IMG/VR virus record: IMGVR_UViG_3300023104_000009
Location: 1-40,817 of that record
DNA length: 40,817 nucleotides
Strand: one strand, 5' to 3'
Origin: a virus
This document shows positions 8,438 to 16,832 of this stretch, in pieces; position 1 is the first letter of the stretch; each line of letters opens with the position of its first letter. The translations under genes were made by a program, and so were the position numbers. The notes beneath the pieces are model-generated. The model ran no database searches. It had not been told where the DNA came from and saw only the letters and a program-made list of their open reading frames with translations.

Positions 8438-10473
8438 TGGCAATTTCACTCGGCACCACCACGTTTGTCCTCAACGAACGGTTTGAGACGCCACTGACCG
8501 GCTATAACGACCGGGAACGTGTGGTGGCCCTGTCGTCTGATGGCACGGCTCTAACGGTGCGACCGACGACGGTGAATGGGCTTGTGACCGGCATGATGCT
8601 GATCGGGCACTTCCGCACGCCGGGCACGCCAACAATCACGTTCATGCGTCAGCAGTTCCTTGCACCGTCGCCTACCGTGGAAACGCTGGCGGTGATTGTC
8701 GCTGCGCCATCCGCTGTGTCGATCACCGGGACGGCCGGCTCTGGCGTCGTGGGCGCTGATTACACGTTCATGCCGGTTGTGACGGGCGGCTCTGGCACGA
8801 AGCGTTTCTACCTGTCGTCGGGCACGCTGCCTGCCGGCCTGTCGATCAACCCGGCGACTGGCGGCATCATCGGCAAACCCGCTCCCTCGGCAACGAGCGC
8901 CACGGGGCTGGTTATCTCGGTGCAGGATGCGTCGGGAACCTATGCCGGATCATCGTTCGGTATCGCGGTTTCGGGGACAGTTACGCCGACTCCTACGCCC
9001 ACTCCGGGAACGGTCGCTCAGCCGTCCGGCTTCCCCGCTATGCAGGCAGTGCTACCGACGTTTTCGCGTAGCGGCAGTGCCGGGGCGTACACGTTCGATG
9101 ACACGTTCTCTTGGCCAGCTACCCGCGCTGGCCTTACCCCCGTGCAAATCTACTGGGTTGACAACGAGACGGGCAGCAACGTCAACGACGGCTCGCAAGC
9201 AACTCCGTGGCGCAGCCTAACGCTGGCGCTGGAAAAGGCGCAGGCTGCGCTTCCTTCGCTGTCTTGCATCAAGGTCAAGGGCAACGCGACCGGCGCGCCC
9301 CGCCGTTACCTGAATACTGCGACACAGGCGCGCACTGGCGATGCCACCTCCGCGTTTAACAAGACTTACGCGGATGCGCCAAATCAGACGTTCACGGATA
9401 TGAATGTTATCATCGAGCCGTGGGCGGATGGCGAGCTGTATGACAGCATTATCAATGCCGCCAACGTCACATGGACTGCTACGGCAGATGCCAATGTTTG
9501 GGTGGCTGCGACTGGTTTGCAGCACGTATTCGATTACAGTAACATGGATGGCCGGAAGGTCGCACGTCGCGTTGCCACATACTTCGGCACGGCGGTTACC
9601 AACGCAACTGCCGCTATCGCCGCCGTCAACGCGCTGTATGGCACAACTGCCAACAAGACCGATGCAACCGGGACGAACTACTCGCTTGGTGCCCTTGCGT
9701 TCGATACCGCAAACAATCTGACTTATCTGCGGCTTTGGGATAATCGCAGCCCGAACAGTGACGCCAATCTGAGCATTACGCGCACGTCAATTCAGGGGCT
9801 GCACTTCAACTACAGCGGCGCGGCGCGATCGGTCTATATCACCGGCCTTGGCCACTATGGCGGTTCGGGCGGTCTGCGTATCGCCACCAACGGCGTTAAG
9901 CCAACTATCATCTTTGACAGGTCGCGGTTCTGCGGCGGTCTTGGCGCAGGCGCTTTGTCGATCGCAGGATCGTCCGATACGGTCGATGGTGGTGATATCC
10001 TTAGCCATGAGTGCTCGGCACACGGGGCGATCAGCGACGGCTTCAACTACCAGTCGCAGTTCCGCATCATTGAGCTTGATTGCTGGGGCACTTGGAACGG
10101 CTGGAATACGGCGCTTAGCAACAACGGCTCGACCGTCCATTGGGGCTGCAAGATCGTCCGCAAGGGCGGCGTGTATATCTGGAACCAGGACAGGTCGGTT
10201 CACGATGTGGGCGACACCTTTATCTGGATGATGGGTGCGCAGTCTGGCAGCCGCCGCCCGGCGGGTGATGGCACCGGCCTTTCGATCGCGTTCGCTTGTG
10301 GCCATCAAACGGAGGTCGGCGTAACGCAGACGTGGATTGATGGCGTAACGGTGTTCAACACGCCTGAGTTTAACACCGCCTGCTATACTGACGATACGCT
10401 GCGATATGCCAACCTGACGTTCATTCCCACGGCAGGTCCGGGCACCGGGACCGTTGTGCCGTATTCGGCATGA
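8437..10473 (+). CDS. Tailspike-like protein with Ig-like domain and beta-helix
   Basis: The 678-residue product starts with a beta-rich attachment domain. Residues about 95-180 contain an Ig-like He_PIG-type domain (SGTLPAGLSINPATGGIIGKP is the family signature), then a Thr/Pro linker (VTPTPTPTPG). From about residue 235 a parallel beta-helix fold is likely (WVDNETGSNVNDGSQATPWRSL, then repeated short strands with Asn/Gly turns). This build fits a receptor-binding or polysaccharide-degrading spike. No catalytic residues can be assigned from sequence. Confidence 0.75.
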   Translation: MAISLGTTTFVLNERFETPLTGYNDRERVVALSSDGTALTVRPTTVNGLVTGMMLIGHFRTPGTPTITFMRQQFLAPSPTVETLAVIVAAPSAVSITGTAGSGVVGADYTFMPVVTGGSGTKRFYLSSGTLPAGLSINPATGGIIGKPAPSATSATGLVISVQDASGTYAGSSFGIAVSGTVTPTPTPTPGTVAQPSGFPAMQAVLPTFSRSGSAGAYTFDDTFSWPATRAGLTPVQIYWVDNETGSNVNDGSQATPWRSLTLALEKAQAALPSLSCIKVKGNATGAPRRYLNTATQARTGDATSAFNKTYADAPNQTFTDMNVIIEPWADGELYDSIINAANVTWTATADANVWVAATGLQHVFDYSNMDGRKVARRVATYFGTAVTNATAAIAAVNALYGTTANKTDATGTNYSLGALAFDTANNLTYLRLWDNRSPNSDANLSITRTSIQGLHFNYSGAARSVYITGLGHYGGSGGLRIATNGVKPTIIFDRSRFCGGLGAGALSIAGSSDTVDGGDILSHECSAHGAISDGFNYQSQFRIIELDCWGTWNGWNTALSNNGSTVHWGCKIVRKGGVYIWNQDRSVHDVGDTFIWMMGAQSGSRRPAGDGTGLSIAFACGHQTEVGVTQTWIDGVTVFNTPEFNTACYTDDTLRYANLTFIPTAGPGTGTVVPYSA

Positions 10474-10500
10474 TCCTTCAGCTAGAAAGCGAGCAATAAC

Positions 10501-11055
10501 ATGGCCTACATCGTTCTAGATCCGAACACCTATTACGATCCTCGCAAGCCGATCGTAGCCGAACCCGGCGACGTTCTCGACTGCCGGCAGATGTCGCCCG
10601 AAAACGGCTATTTCGGCACTGTTAACGTCGATCTGGAAAGCGGCATGGTGACGTTGGAAAATGCCGTTTTCGCAATCAAGGGCTTTCACACCGTGGAAAC
10701 CTCGCCCAACGGCGGCTGGTATGTCGGCACCGACGAGGCGGACGATTTCCGCAGCAACGCCGATGGGCGGCTCTATGCCGATTACATTGAGGCCAAGGGT
10801 GGTGATGATAAGCTCTCCGCCGTTTCGCCTCTCTCGATGCTATTCGGTGGTGCGGGCAAGGACACCTTCACCACGGCCATCAAGACGGTGACCATCCCGG
10901 CACGCTATCCGATGAACGTGGCCAAGCGTCGGCCGTACACCGCCAAGGAAGCCAAGGCGGCTGGCGTTGCTATCATTCCCGCACGGACTATCACTACAGA
11001 TGCCGTGAAGGATGCGGAGCCGGGCGAGGCCGTAACCAAAGGACCGATTAGCTAA
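10501..11055 (+). CDS. Spike-associated protein with RTX-like calcium-binding motif
   Basis: The 184-residue protein contains EAKGGDDKLSA and LFGGAGKDTFTT (residues about 98-122), close to the GGxGxDxL/F nonapeptide of haemolysin-type calcium-binding repeats. Upstream is a beta-rich domain with DEADDFRSNADGRLYADYI, which reads like degenerate turns of the same roll. It lies between two spike genes, so a calcium-stabilised spike cap, chaperone or linker is possible. It is too short to be an RTX toxin. Confidence 0.55.
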   Translation: MAYIVLDPNTYYDPRKPIVAEPGDVLDCRQMSPENGYFGTVNVDLESGMVTLENAVFAIKGFHTVETSPNGGWYVGTDEADDFRSNADGRLYADYIEAKGGDDKLSAVSPLSMLFGGAGKDTFTTAIKTVTIPARYPMNVAKRRPYTAKEAKAAGVAIIPARTITTDAVKDAEPGEAVTKGPIS

Positions 11056-12485
11056 TGGCACAGGTTATCCGCGCAGGATCATCGGTTCGCATCATCTCTG
11101 AGGATGGCGATGCCGCTTCCACCCAGCTTTTCAAGGCGGGGCTGATCGCGGAAGACACTGTGCAGGCGATGGATTCATATTTGGTGTCCGGCAAGTCTGA
11201 CCTAATACCTGTTAACTTGCTGGATTACGTGCTGGCCAACGGCGGCTCGACGGATGGCGAACTTGCAGCTGAACTGGCTCGGTTCCAGGCGGCGGTGAAC
11301 GAGTGCGCCGCCAGCGGGCGGGCGCTGTATATGCCTAGCACGGACAGGTTCATCCTCATTCGCGGCACCGTCGTGGTGCCGGACGGCGGCATCAGCATTA
11401 TCAGCGACGGGTGCAAGATCATCTCGCGTGCAGATGCGCCGGTGTTCAGCTTCGTCGGTAGCGCCCGCTTTCTGTCGGTAGGCAACTTTAATGTGGAGTT
11501 CCAACTATCCACTCCGCCCACCGCAGCATGCGCCGTTCACTTTGCGGCGGATGGCGGTTTTGTGGATTATTCAAAGTTCCACAATATCAGCACCTTCGGG
11601 GCCATTGCCACCATCATCTCCGAAAAGACGCCTCGTACCACCACCTTCGGGCTGGAGGGTAACGTCAACTGGTGCGTCTTCGATCGGCTGATGGGCTTCG
11701 GCGGTTCGCAGCTTCAGCGCAACGTGACGTGGTTCAAGAAGGGTAGCGGCACCGGTAACGTGTGGAGCGACACGACCGGGGATCTTGGCGACAGCGTGCG
11801 CGCATCGTACCATCGCTTCGACGGTGCCGGCTGTGTGGTGGGCGATACCATCGTCATCGGTGGGCACTATTCCAAGACGGCGCTGACGGTAACGGGTGAG
11901 TGCTGCGCTTACGAAGTCGCGGCGGACACCGTGTACCGCTCCAACATCACCCTTAACGGTTGCCAGACCGACAGCCGCATGGATCGGGTGTTCCGTTTCC
12001 TGTCAAATACGATCAAGTTCCACAACATCACGCATCGCGGCAACACGATCGGTGGCGCTACGGTGCTGGGGATCGACGTTCCGCTAATCACCGGCCGGAT
12101 CGATGATCGGGACGCGCTGGAATGGTCGGGCGGTACGGAGCCGTTCGATACGGCGGCAACGGGTGCGCAATCGCAGGCGGTGTGTAAGGTCACGCTGCTG
12201 CCGTTCAAGGCTGTGCGCTTGACGCTGACTGCTTCCGGGCTGGTTGGCGGGGCATCTGCTGGCACAGCGGTGAAAGTCATCTCGCTACGCGCCAGCGACG
12301 TGGGGCTGTCGAACGCCGTGGTATCCACCTCCTCCGAACCTGCTGGGTTGTTCGACTTCTCCGTGTCCATCGCCGGACTGGTGGCTACGATCAGCGTGAC
12401 GTTCTCGCCCACGGTGGCGGGGTCTTCGGTGTCCACCAATTGGGAGGGCAGGGGCGTCGGCTTCTGCATTGAGAGGCTGACTTAA
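11055..12485 (+). CDS. Second tailspike-like beta-helix protein
   Basis: The 476-residue protein begins with a small head-binding region, then LARFQAAVNECAASGRALYMPSTDRF (about residues 75-100), which has the look of the first turn of a pectate-lyase-like spike. Residues 100-350 are short strands with Asn/Gly turns typical of a right-handed beta-helix. The last 110 residues look like a beta-sandwich. It overlaps both neighbours by one base (TAATG), so it is made with them. The substrate is not predictable. Confidence 0.72.
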   Translation: MAQVIRAGSSVRIISEDGDAASTQLFKAGLIAEDTVQAMDSYLVSGKSDLIPVNLLDYVLANGGSTDGELAAELARFQAAVNECAASGRALYMPSTDRFILIRGTVVVPDGGISIISDGCKIISRADAPVFSFVGSARFLSVGNFNVEFQLSTPPTAACAVHFAADGGFVDYSKFHNISTFGAIATIISEKTPRTTTFGLEGNVNWCVFDRLMGFGGSQLQRNVTWFKKGSGTGNVWSDTTGDLGDSVRASYHRFDGAGCVVGDTIVIGGHYSKTALTVTGECCAYEVAADTVYRSNITLNGCQTDSRMDRVFRFLSNTIKFHNITHRGNTIGGATVLGIDVPLITGRIDDRDALEWSGGTEPFDTAATGAQSQAVCKVTLLPFKAVRLTLTASGLVGGASAGTAVKVISLRASDVGLSNAVVSTSSEPAGLFDFSVSIAGLVATISVTFSPTVAGSSVSTNWEGRGVGFCIERLT

Positions 12486-13804
12486 TGCCCTCCATTCCGC
12501 TCGCCCTCAACGCCTATCGCCGGCAGGCGTCGTATCTGCCGGAGGTGGTTTGCCGGAACATGGTTCTGGAGGCTGACAAGTCCGGCGTTTCGCCGGACAA
12601 GACGTTGCGCGTCCAGCGTCCGGGGCTGGTTCTGTCGCGCAAGTTCGATGGCACTATCCGGGGGCTGGACGTTCGCACCGCCACAGGCCAGCAGATCGCG
12701 GTGGCGGGAAGCGTGCTGTACGTGGATGCTGCAGCGGCGGGTGATATCGGAGGCAGTGAGAATGCGCCACTGGTGTCCAACGCCTTCGTCCAAGCGATCC
12801 TTGGCGGCACGCAAATCTATTTGTACGATACAGCCTTGACGGCTTTGGCCATGCCTGATGCCCGCGCCGTGCAGGACATCGACCAGCTCAACGGCTACAT
12901 CCTTGCGCTCTGCCCGGATGGTGTGTTCTACTGGCTGGTTCCTGGTGAATCCACGATCGATCCTCTGGACTTTGCGGATGCCGAATCCCTGTCTGATGGT
13001 GGCGTTGCGATCCGGCGTCTGGGGGATGAGTTCTACATCTTCGGCAGCCAGACGATTGAGCCTTGGCAGGCAACCGGGGATTTGAACGCACCGTTCCAGC
13101 GTGCCAGTGGGCGGCTGTACGAGCGTGGCTGTCTGGAACGCGACACGGTACGCCGCTTCGACAATTCGATCCTCTGGGTAGGCGACGACTGCCAGGTGTA
13201 CCGGCTGGGTGCTGTGCCGCAGGTGGTGTCCGATCCTGGCATCGCAGAGCGCATCCGCCTGCGCACAGGGCGCATGTCCGCGTGGGTGTTTAGCGCCGAC
13301 AGTCACAAGTTCTACTGCCTCCGCATTCCAGGGCAAGGCACCTTCGCCTTTGATGCCTCTACCGGCGCATGGGCCGAGTTCGCTACGTTGCGGGAAGGTG
13401 TGTGGGCACCGATGGTGGGCTATGAAACTGGCGGCGTCACCTATGCGGGCGGTGCCGATGGTGAGATATGGCGCGTAACGCCGGATGCCGCCGATGATGC
13501 CGGTCTAATGATCGAGCGGATAATTACGGGCACGGTATCCGTCACCGGCCAGAAGCCGCGCAATGATAGCTTCTCGATCATGGCGGCTGGCTCTGCGGAC
13601 TTCACGCTGCGGGTGCGGTGGAAAGATGGGCAGGATGATTTTCCCGATTATTACGATGAGCTGTCGGTATCGGCACCATCTGATATCGTGGACTTGTACC
13701 GCCTCGGCCAACCGGATCATCCGTTCCGCACTTTCGAGATTAGTGTGGTCGATCCAGTGCGCGTGACCATCTTCGGCGCGATGGTCAACGAGGGATGGGA
13801 GTAG
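12485..13804 (+). CDS. Packaged DNA stabilisation protein (P22 gp10-like)
   Basis: The 439-residue protein resembles P22 gp10 (472 residues), the tail hub plug that keeps packaged DNA inside. Family-like parts are the N-terminal IPLALNAYRRQASYLPEVVCRNMVLE, the repeated beta-propeller-like blades (GTQIYLYDTALTAL, LNGYILALCPDGVFYWL, DEFYIFGSQTIEPWQATGD) and GCLERDTVRRFDNSILWVGDD near residue 215-235. In P22 the gene follows gene 4 directly; here four fibre and spike genes lie between. Confidence 0.87.
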   Translation: MPSIPLALNAYRRQASYLPEVVCRNMVLEADKSGVSPDKTLRVQRPGLVLSRKFDGTIRGLDVRTATGQQIAVAGSVLYVDAAAAGDIGGSENAPLVSNAFVQAILGGTQIYLYDTALTALAMPDARAVQDIDQLNGYILALCPDGVFYWLVPGESTIDPLDFADAESLSDGGVAIRRLGDEFYIFGSQTIEPWQATGDLNAPFQRASGRLYERGCLERDTVRRFDNSILWVGDDCQVYRLGAVPQVVSDPGIAERIRLRTGRMSAWVFSADSHKFYCLRIPGQGTFAFDASTGAWAEFATLREGVWAPMVGYETGGVTYAGGADGEIWRVTPDAADDAGLMIERIITGTVSVTGQKPRNDSFSIMAAGSADFTLRVRWKDGQDDFPDYYDELSVSAPSDIVDLYRLGQPDHPFRTFEISVVDPVRVTIFGAMVNEGWE

Positions 13805-13805
13805 G

Positions 13806-14423
13806 ATGGTCAACCCGGTCAAGACCGCCAAACTTCAGCAGACCCAGCCTATCGTGGATTCGGAGGGCAGGCCGTCCACGGCGTTTATGCGCCTCATCAA
13901 TGGCAACACCGATAACCTTGCTTACGCGCTCAACCAGATCCTCTTGCTGCCACAGATCCAGGATGCCTTGGCAGCGTTGGATGTCGCTACGGCTGCGGCA
14001 CAAGCTGCGGCTGCGGCTGCCAATGGGGCTGCCGGCGATGCGGCAGCGCAGGCGGCAGCAGCACAAGCCCAGGCGGACGCACAAGCACGCGAAGCGGCAC
14101 TGGTCAACTCCTACATCGATCCCGGTTCGGTCCTGTCATCTAGTCCCACCACCATCTCCATCATGGCGCATACTCGCATTTACGGCGATGGCACGTCGGC
14201 TCCGGTCAATGCTGGTTCTGTGGCGGCTACTGCAACGGGCGATACGGATTACGTCTTCTACTCCGATCCGGCGCGCGGTGGCGGGCCTGTGACGTATCAG
14301 GTTAGCACGGATGCTCCGGTGCAGGGTGGGGATATCCACGTGGTGGGGGCGGTGACTATCCCTGCGGCGGGAACTCAGCCGGGTGGGCAGGGACCGCGTG
14401 CGCCGGGTTACGTGCAGCCGTGA
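13806..14423 (+). CDS. Tail needle-like or fibre protein (P22 gp26 position)
   Basis: The 205-residue protein has an N-terminal segment (residues 1-50), a long Ala-rich coiled coil at about 55-100 (ATAAAQAAAAAANGAAGDAA) and a beta-rich C-terminal domain with TRIYGDGTSAPVNAG. It sits right after the gp10-like gene, the position of the trimeric P22 needle gp26, and has the same coiled-coil build. No needle sequence signature is visible, so a short fibre is also possible. Confidence 0.55.
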   Translation: MVNPVKTAKLQQTQPIVDSEGRPSTAFMRLINGNTDNLAYALNQILLLPQIQDALAALDVATAAAQAAAAAANGAAGDAAAQAAAAQAQADAQAREAALVNSYIDPGSVLSSSPTTISIMAHTRIYGDGTSAPVNAGSVAATATGDTDYVFYSDPARGGGPVTYQVSTDAPVQGGDIHVVGAVTIPAAGTQPGGQGPRAPGYVQP

Positions 14424-14447
14424 CATCGGTTTCGGCATGTGCTAGTG

Positions 14448-14462
14448 TGGTAACAGGATACC
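14448..14462 (+). repeat. 15-bp repeat, copy 1 (TGGTAACAGGATACC)
   Basis: The exact 15-mer recurs at 18943-18957. Both copies lie in the only longer gaps of this part of the late operon and are preceded by a related CATGnGCTA. Each is followed by a gene start within about 30 bp. It may be a late promoter or a binding site; GGTA/TACC could also form a small hairpin. Confidence 0.6.
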
Positions 14463-14487
14463 GCTGCCTCGGTACGGAAGGGCGATA

Positions 14488-15222
14488 ATGGGCTTGTTCG
14501 GTTCTATCTTGGGCGGCATTACTGGTCTTGCGGGCGCTGCTGTTAGCGCCAAGGCCAGCAAGAAAGCTGCCAATACCCAGCTCCAGGCGCAGCAGCAGCA
14601 AATTGCCGCCACTACCGCCAATCGCGATTATCAGTATGGCCTGAACGCCCCTACGATCGAAGCCGGCAACAATGCAACTGGTACGATCCAAGGCTTGCTC
14701 AATGTCGGCGGCGATCCAGCAGCGGCCAAGACGGCGCTAGATACCTTCCGCGCATCCTCTGGTTATCAGGATTTACTCAGCACAGGCTTGGCGGCTGTTA
14801 ACAGCAATGCTTATGCGCGTGGGCTGGGTAACTCGGGCTCTGCGCTGAAGGCGCTACAGGCCAAGGGATCGAGCATTTCTGATAGTTCTTTGCAGGGCTA
14901 CATTGGCAACCTGAACAATCTTGCTAGCGCGGGTGGGAACGCGCTCAACCGCGTGGCCGGAGTTGGCAACAATTCTACCGCAATGATTAACGATGCCACC
15001 CAGACGGGTGCCAATGCGCAGAACGCGGGCACTTTGGCGGGCGCAAACAATGTCAATGGCACGCTACAGAGCCTCGCCAATTTGGGCGCTTCGGCGTTTG
15101 GTTCTAGCTATGCACCGCAGACAGCGCAATCGAGTGGGATCTACGCCAATTCGCCTACGTTGCAGGGATTGGTTGCACCGACTGCCGGACAGGCAGCGCG
15201 TAATCCGTGGGCAGCTTGGTAA
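14488..15222 (+). CDS. Ejection / virion internal protein (P22 gp7-like position)
   Basis: The 244-residue protein begins with a hydrophobic Gly/Ala-rich segment (LFGSILGGITGLAGAAVSAKASKKAAN), followed by a Gln-rich helix and long Ala/Asn/Gly-rich helical repeats. This matches the first of the three ejection proteins of P22-like phages, which enter the host with the DNA. The position is also that of the gp14/gp7 genes. A good ribosome site (GGAAGGG) precedes the ATG. Confidence 0.68.
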   Translation: MGLFGSILGGITGLAGAAVSAKASKKAANTQLQAQQQQIAATTANRDYQYGLNAPTIEAGNNATGTIQGLLNVGGDPAAAKTALDTFRASSGYQDLLSTGLAAVNSNAYARGLGNSGSALKALQAKGSSISDSSLQGYIGNLNNLASAGGNALNRVAGVGNNSTAMINDATQTGANAQNAGTLAGANNVNGTLQSLANLGASAFGSSYAPQTAQSSGIYANSPTLQGLVAPTAGQAARNPWAAW

Positions 15223-16832
15223 TGGCACAACAGTTCGACTTTTCCACCAAGCAGTTTGACCCGCTCCAGGCGCTTCAGATGTACGGCCAGTCGCGCACCC
15301 AAGCCGTGCGCAAGACGGCCCTTCAGTCGTTCGCGGGTGGCGATGCCAGCGGCGCACGTAGCATGGCGGCGCAAGAGGGAGACTTTGACCTTTATGGCAA
15401 GATCGGCTCGCTTCAGGAAAAAGAACAGCAGCAAGTGGCAGCACAAAGCAAGGCTTTGGCGTCCTTGGCGGCTGGATTGCAGAGCGTGCCTGCCGAACAG
15501 CGCCAGCAGGCGTTCGCAGCCATTGCGCCCCGTCTTCAGGCGCAGGGTTTCGATGCGGAAGATCTAGGCGCTATCAAGCTGGATGATGCAAGCTTGAGCG
15601 GATACACCGCGCTCGCCACCGATATCGACAAGGCGATGGCGGCAAAGTACAAGGCCGCAGAGCCGTACACGCTTGCTCCCGGCGCGCAGCGTATGCAGGG
15701 CGGTCAAGTCCTCGCCTCCAACGCGCCGAATGATCCTGAAACGATCCGCACTCTGCGCGCAGCCGGTATCGATCCAGAATCAGCAGAAGGTCGCGCGGCT
15801 ATTCTTGGCCATGTCAACCCGTCGCAGTTCATGGAGTTCGGTTCTGACGCTACTGGCCGTCAGCTTATCCAGACGCGCGGACAGGGTGTTGGTGGCGGTG
15901 GTGGCGCTCCCCTTAACGTGCGCAACAACAACCCCGGTAACATTATAGACAGCGCTTTCGCCCGGTCGCAGCCCGGTTATCAGGGCAGCGATGGCAAGTT
16001 CGCTATCTTCTCCGATGCCAATGCCGGACAGGGCGCACAGCACGCCTTGCTCAACAGTTACGTGCAGCGTGGGTTTGACACTCCGTTGGAGATTGCCAGC
16101 CGTTGGGCGCCATCGGGTAGCGGTGAGGGCAACAATCCTCGCGCTTATGCCGGCATGATTGCATCGGCGCTGGGTATCGGCGTCAACGATAAGGTCAGCC
16201 CGCAGCAGATCCCTGCCATCGCTCAGACTATTTCTATGGTTGAGGGCGGCACTGGCGGCACTGCACAGGCGGGGCCGCGTGTTGTGGCCTCTTTGGCTCC
16301 TGTTGCGGATCAGAGCGCTGTAAAGGCGGCAGCCAAGGAAGAAACTGCCAGCCGCAAGGAGCTTGTTACAGCCCGTAAGGAGTTTGCTGCACTTCCGGAA
16401 GTGAAGAACTTCAACACCATTCGTGGGCAGGTGCGGCAGATCCGCGAGCTGGCTAAAAAGCCAAACGCTCAGAATGATATTGCCATGATCTTTTCGTATA
16501 TGAAAGTTCTTGATCCCACCTCTGTCGTCAGGGAAGGCGAGTTTGCGACAGCGCAGAACGCTACTGGCGTGCCGGATCAGATCCGCAATATGTACAACAA
16601 GGCGCAGAATGGCGAGCGTCTTAACCCAGAACAGCGCAAGCGCATGACGCAATCGGCTGGCACAATCTATGCTTCGCAGCGCGAGATATATAACGAAACT
16701 GCCGGACGGTATCAGAATTATGCAAAACAGGCCGGGCTTGATCCTCGGCAGGTAGCGCCTCGCGCCATTCCAACGCCCCGCGATGTTCGTTCGGCCCTAC
16801 CCACTGGGTGGAAGGTAAGGCGCGTCAAATGA
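15222..16832 (+). CDS. Ejection / virion protein with probable murein-hydrolase domain
   Basis: The ATG at 15222 overlaps the preceding TAA and is preferred over an upstream GTG at 15207. The 536-residue protein has helical ends and a central domain at about residues 230-345 beginning RNNNPGNI and containing GKFAIFSDANAGQGAQHALL, IASRWAPSGSGEGNNPRAYA and a final MVEGG. This pattern occurs in phage virion-associated muralytic domains that open the cell wall during DNA entry. Position corresponds to P22 gene 20. Hydrolase activity is a family-level inference. Confidence 0.68.
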   Translation: MAQQFDFSTKQFDPLQALQMYGQSRTQAVRKTALQSFAGGDASGARSMAAQEGDFDLYGKIGSLQEKEQQQVAAQSKALASLAAGLQSVPAEQRQQAFAAIAPRLQAQGFDAEDLGAIKLDDASLSGYTALATDIDKAMAAKYKAAEPYTLAPGAQRMQGGQVLASNAPNDPETIRTLRAAGIDPESAEGRAAILGHVNPSQFMEFGSDATGRQLIQTRGQGVGGGGGAPLNVRNNNPGNIIDSAFARSQPGYQGSDGKFAIFSDANAGQGAQHALLNSYVQRGFDTPLEIASRWAPSGSGEGNNPRAYAGMIASALGIGVNDKVSPQQIPAIAQTISMVEGGTGGTAQAGPRVVASLAPVADQSAVKAAAKEETASRKELVTARKEFAALPEVKNFNTIRGQVRQIRELAKKPNAQNDIAMIFSYMKVLDPTSVVREGEFATAQNATGVPDQIRNMYNKAQNGERLNPEQRKRMTQSAGTIYASQREIYNETAGRYQNYAKQAGLDPRQVAPRAIPTPRDVRSALPTGWKVRRVK

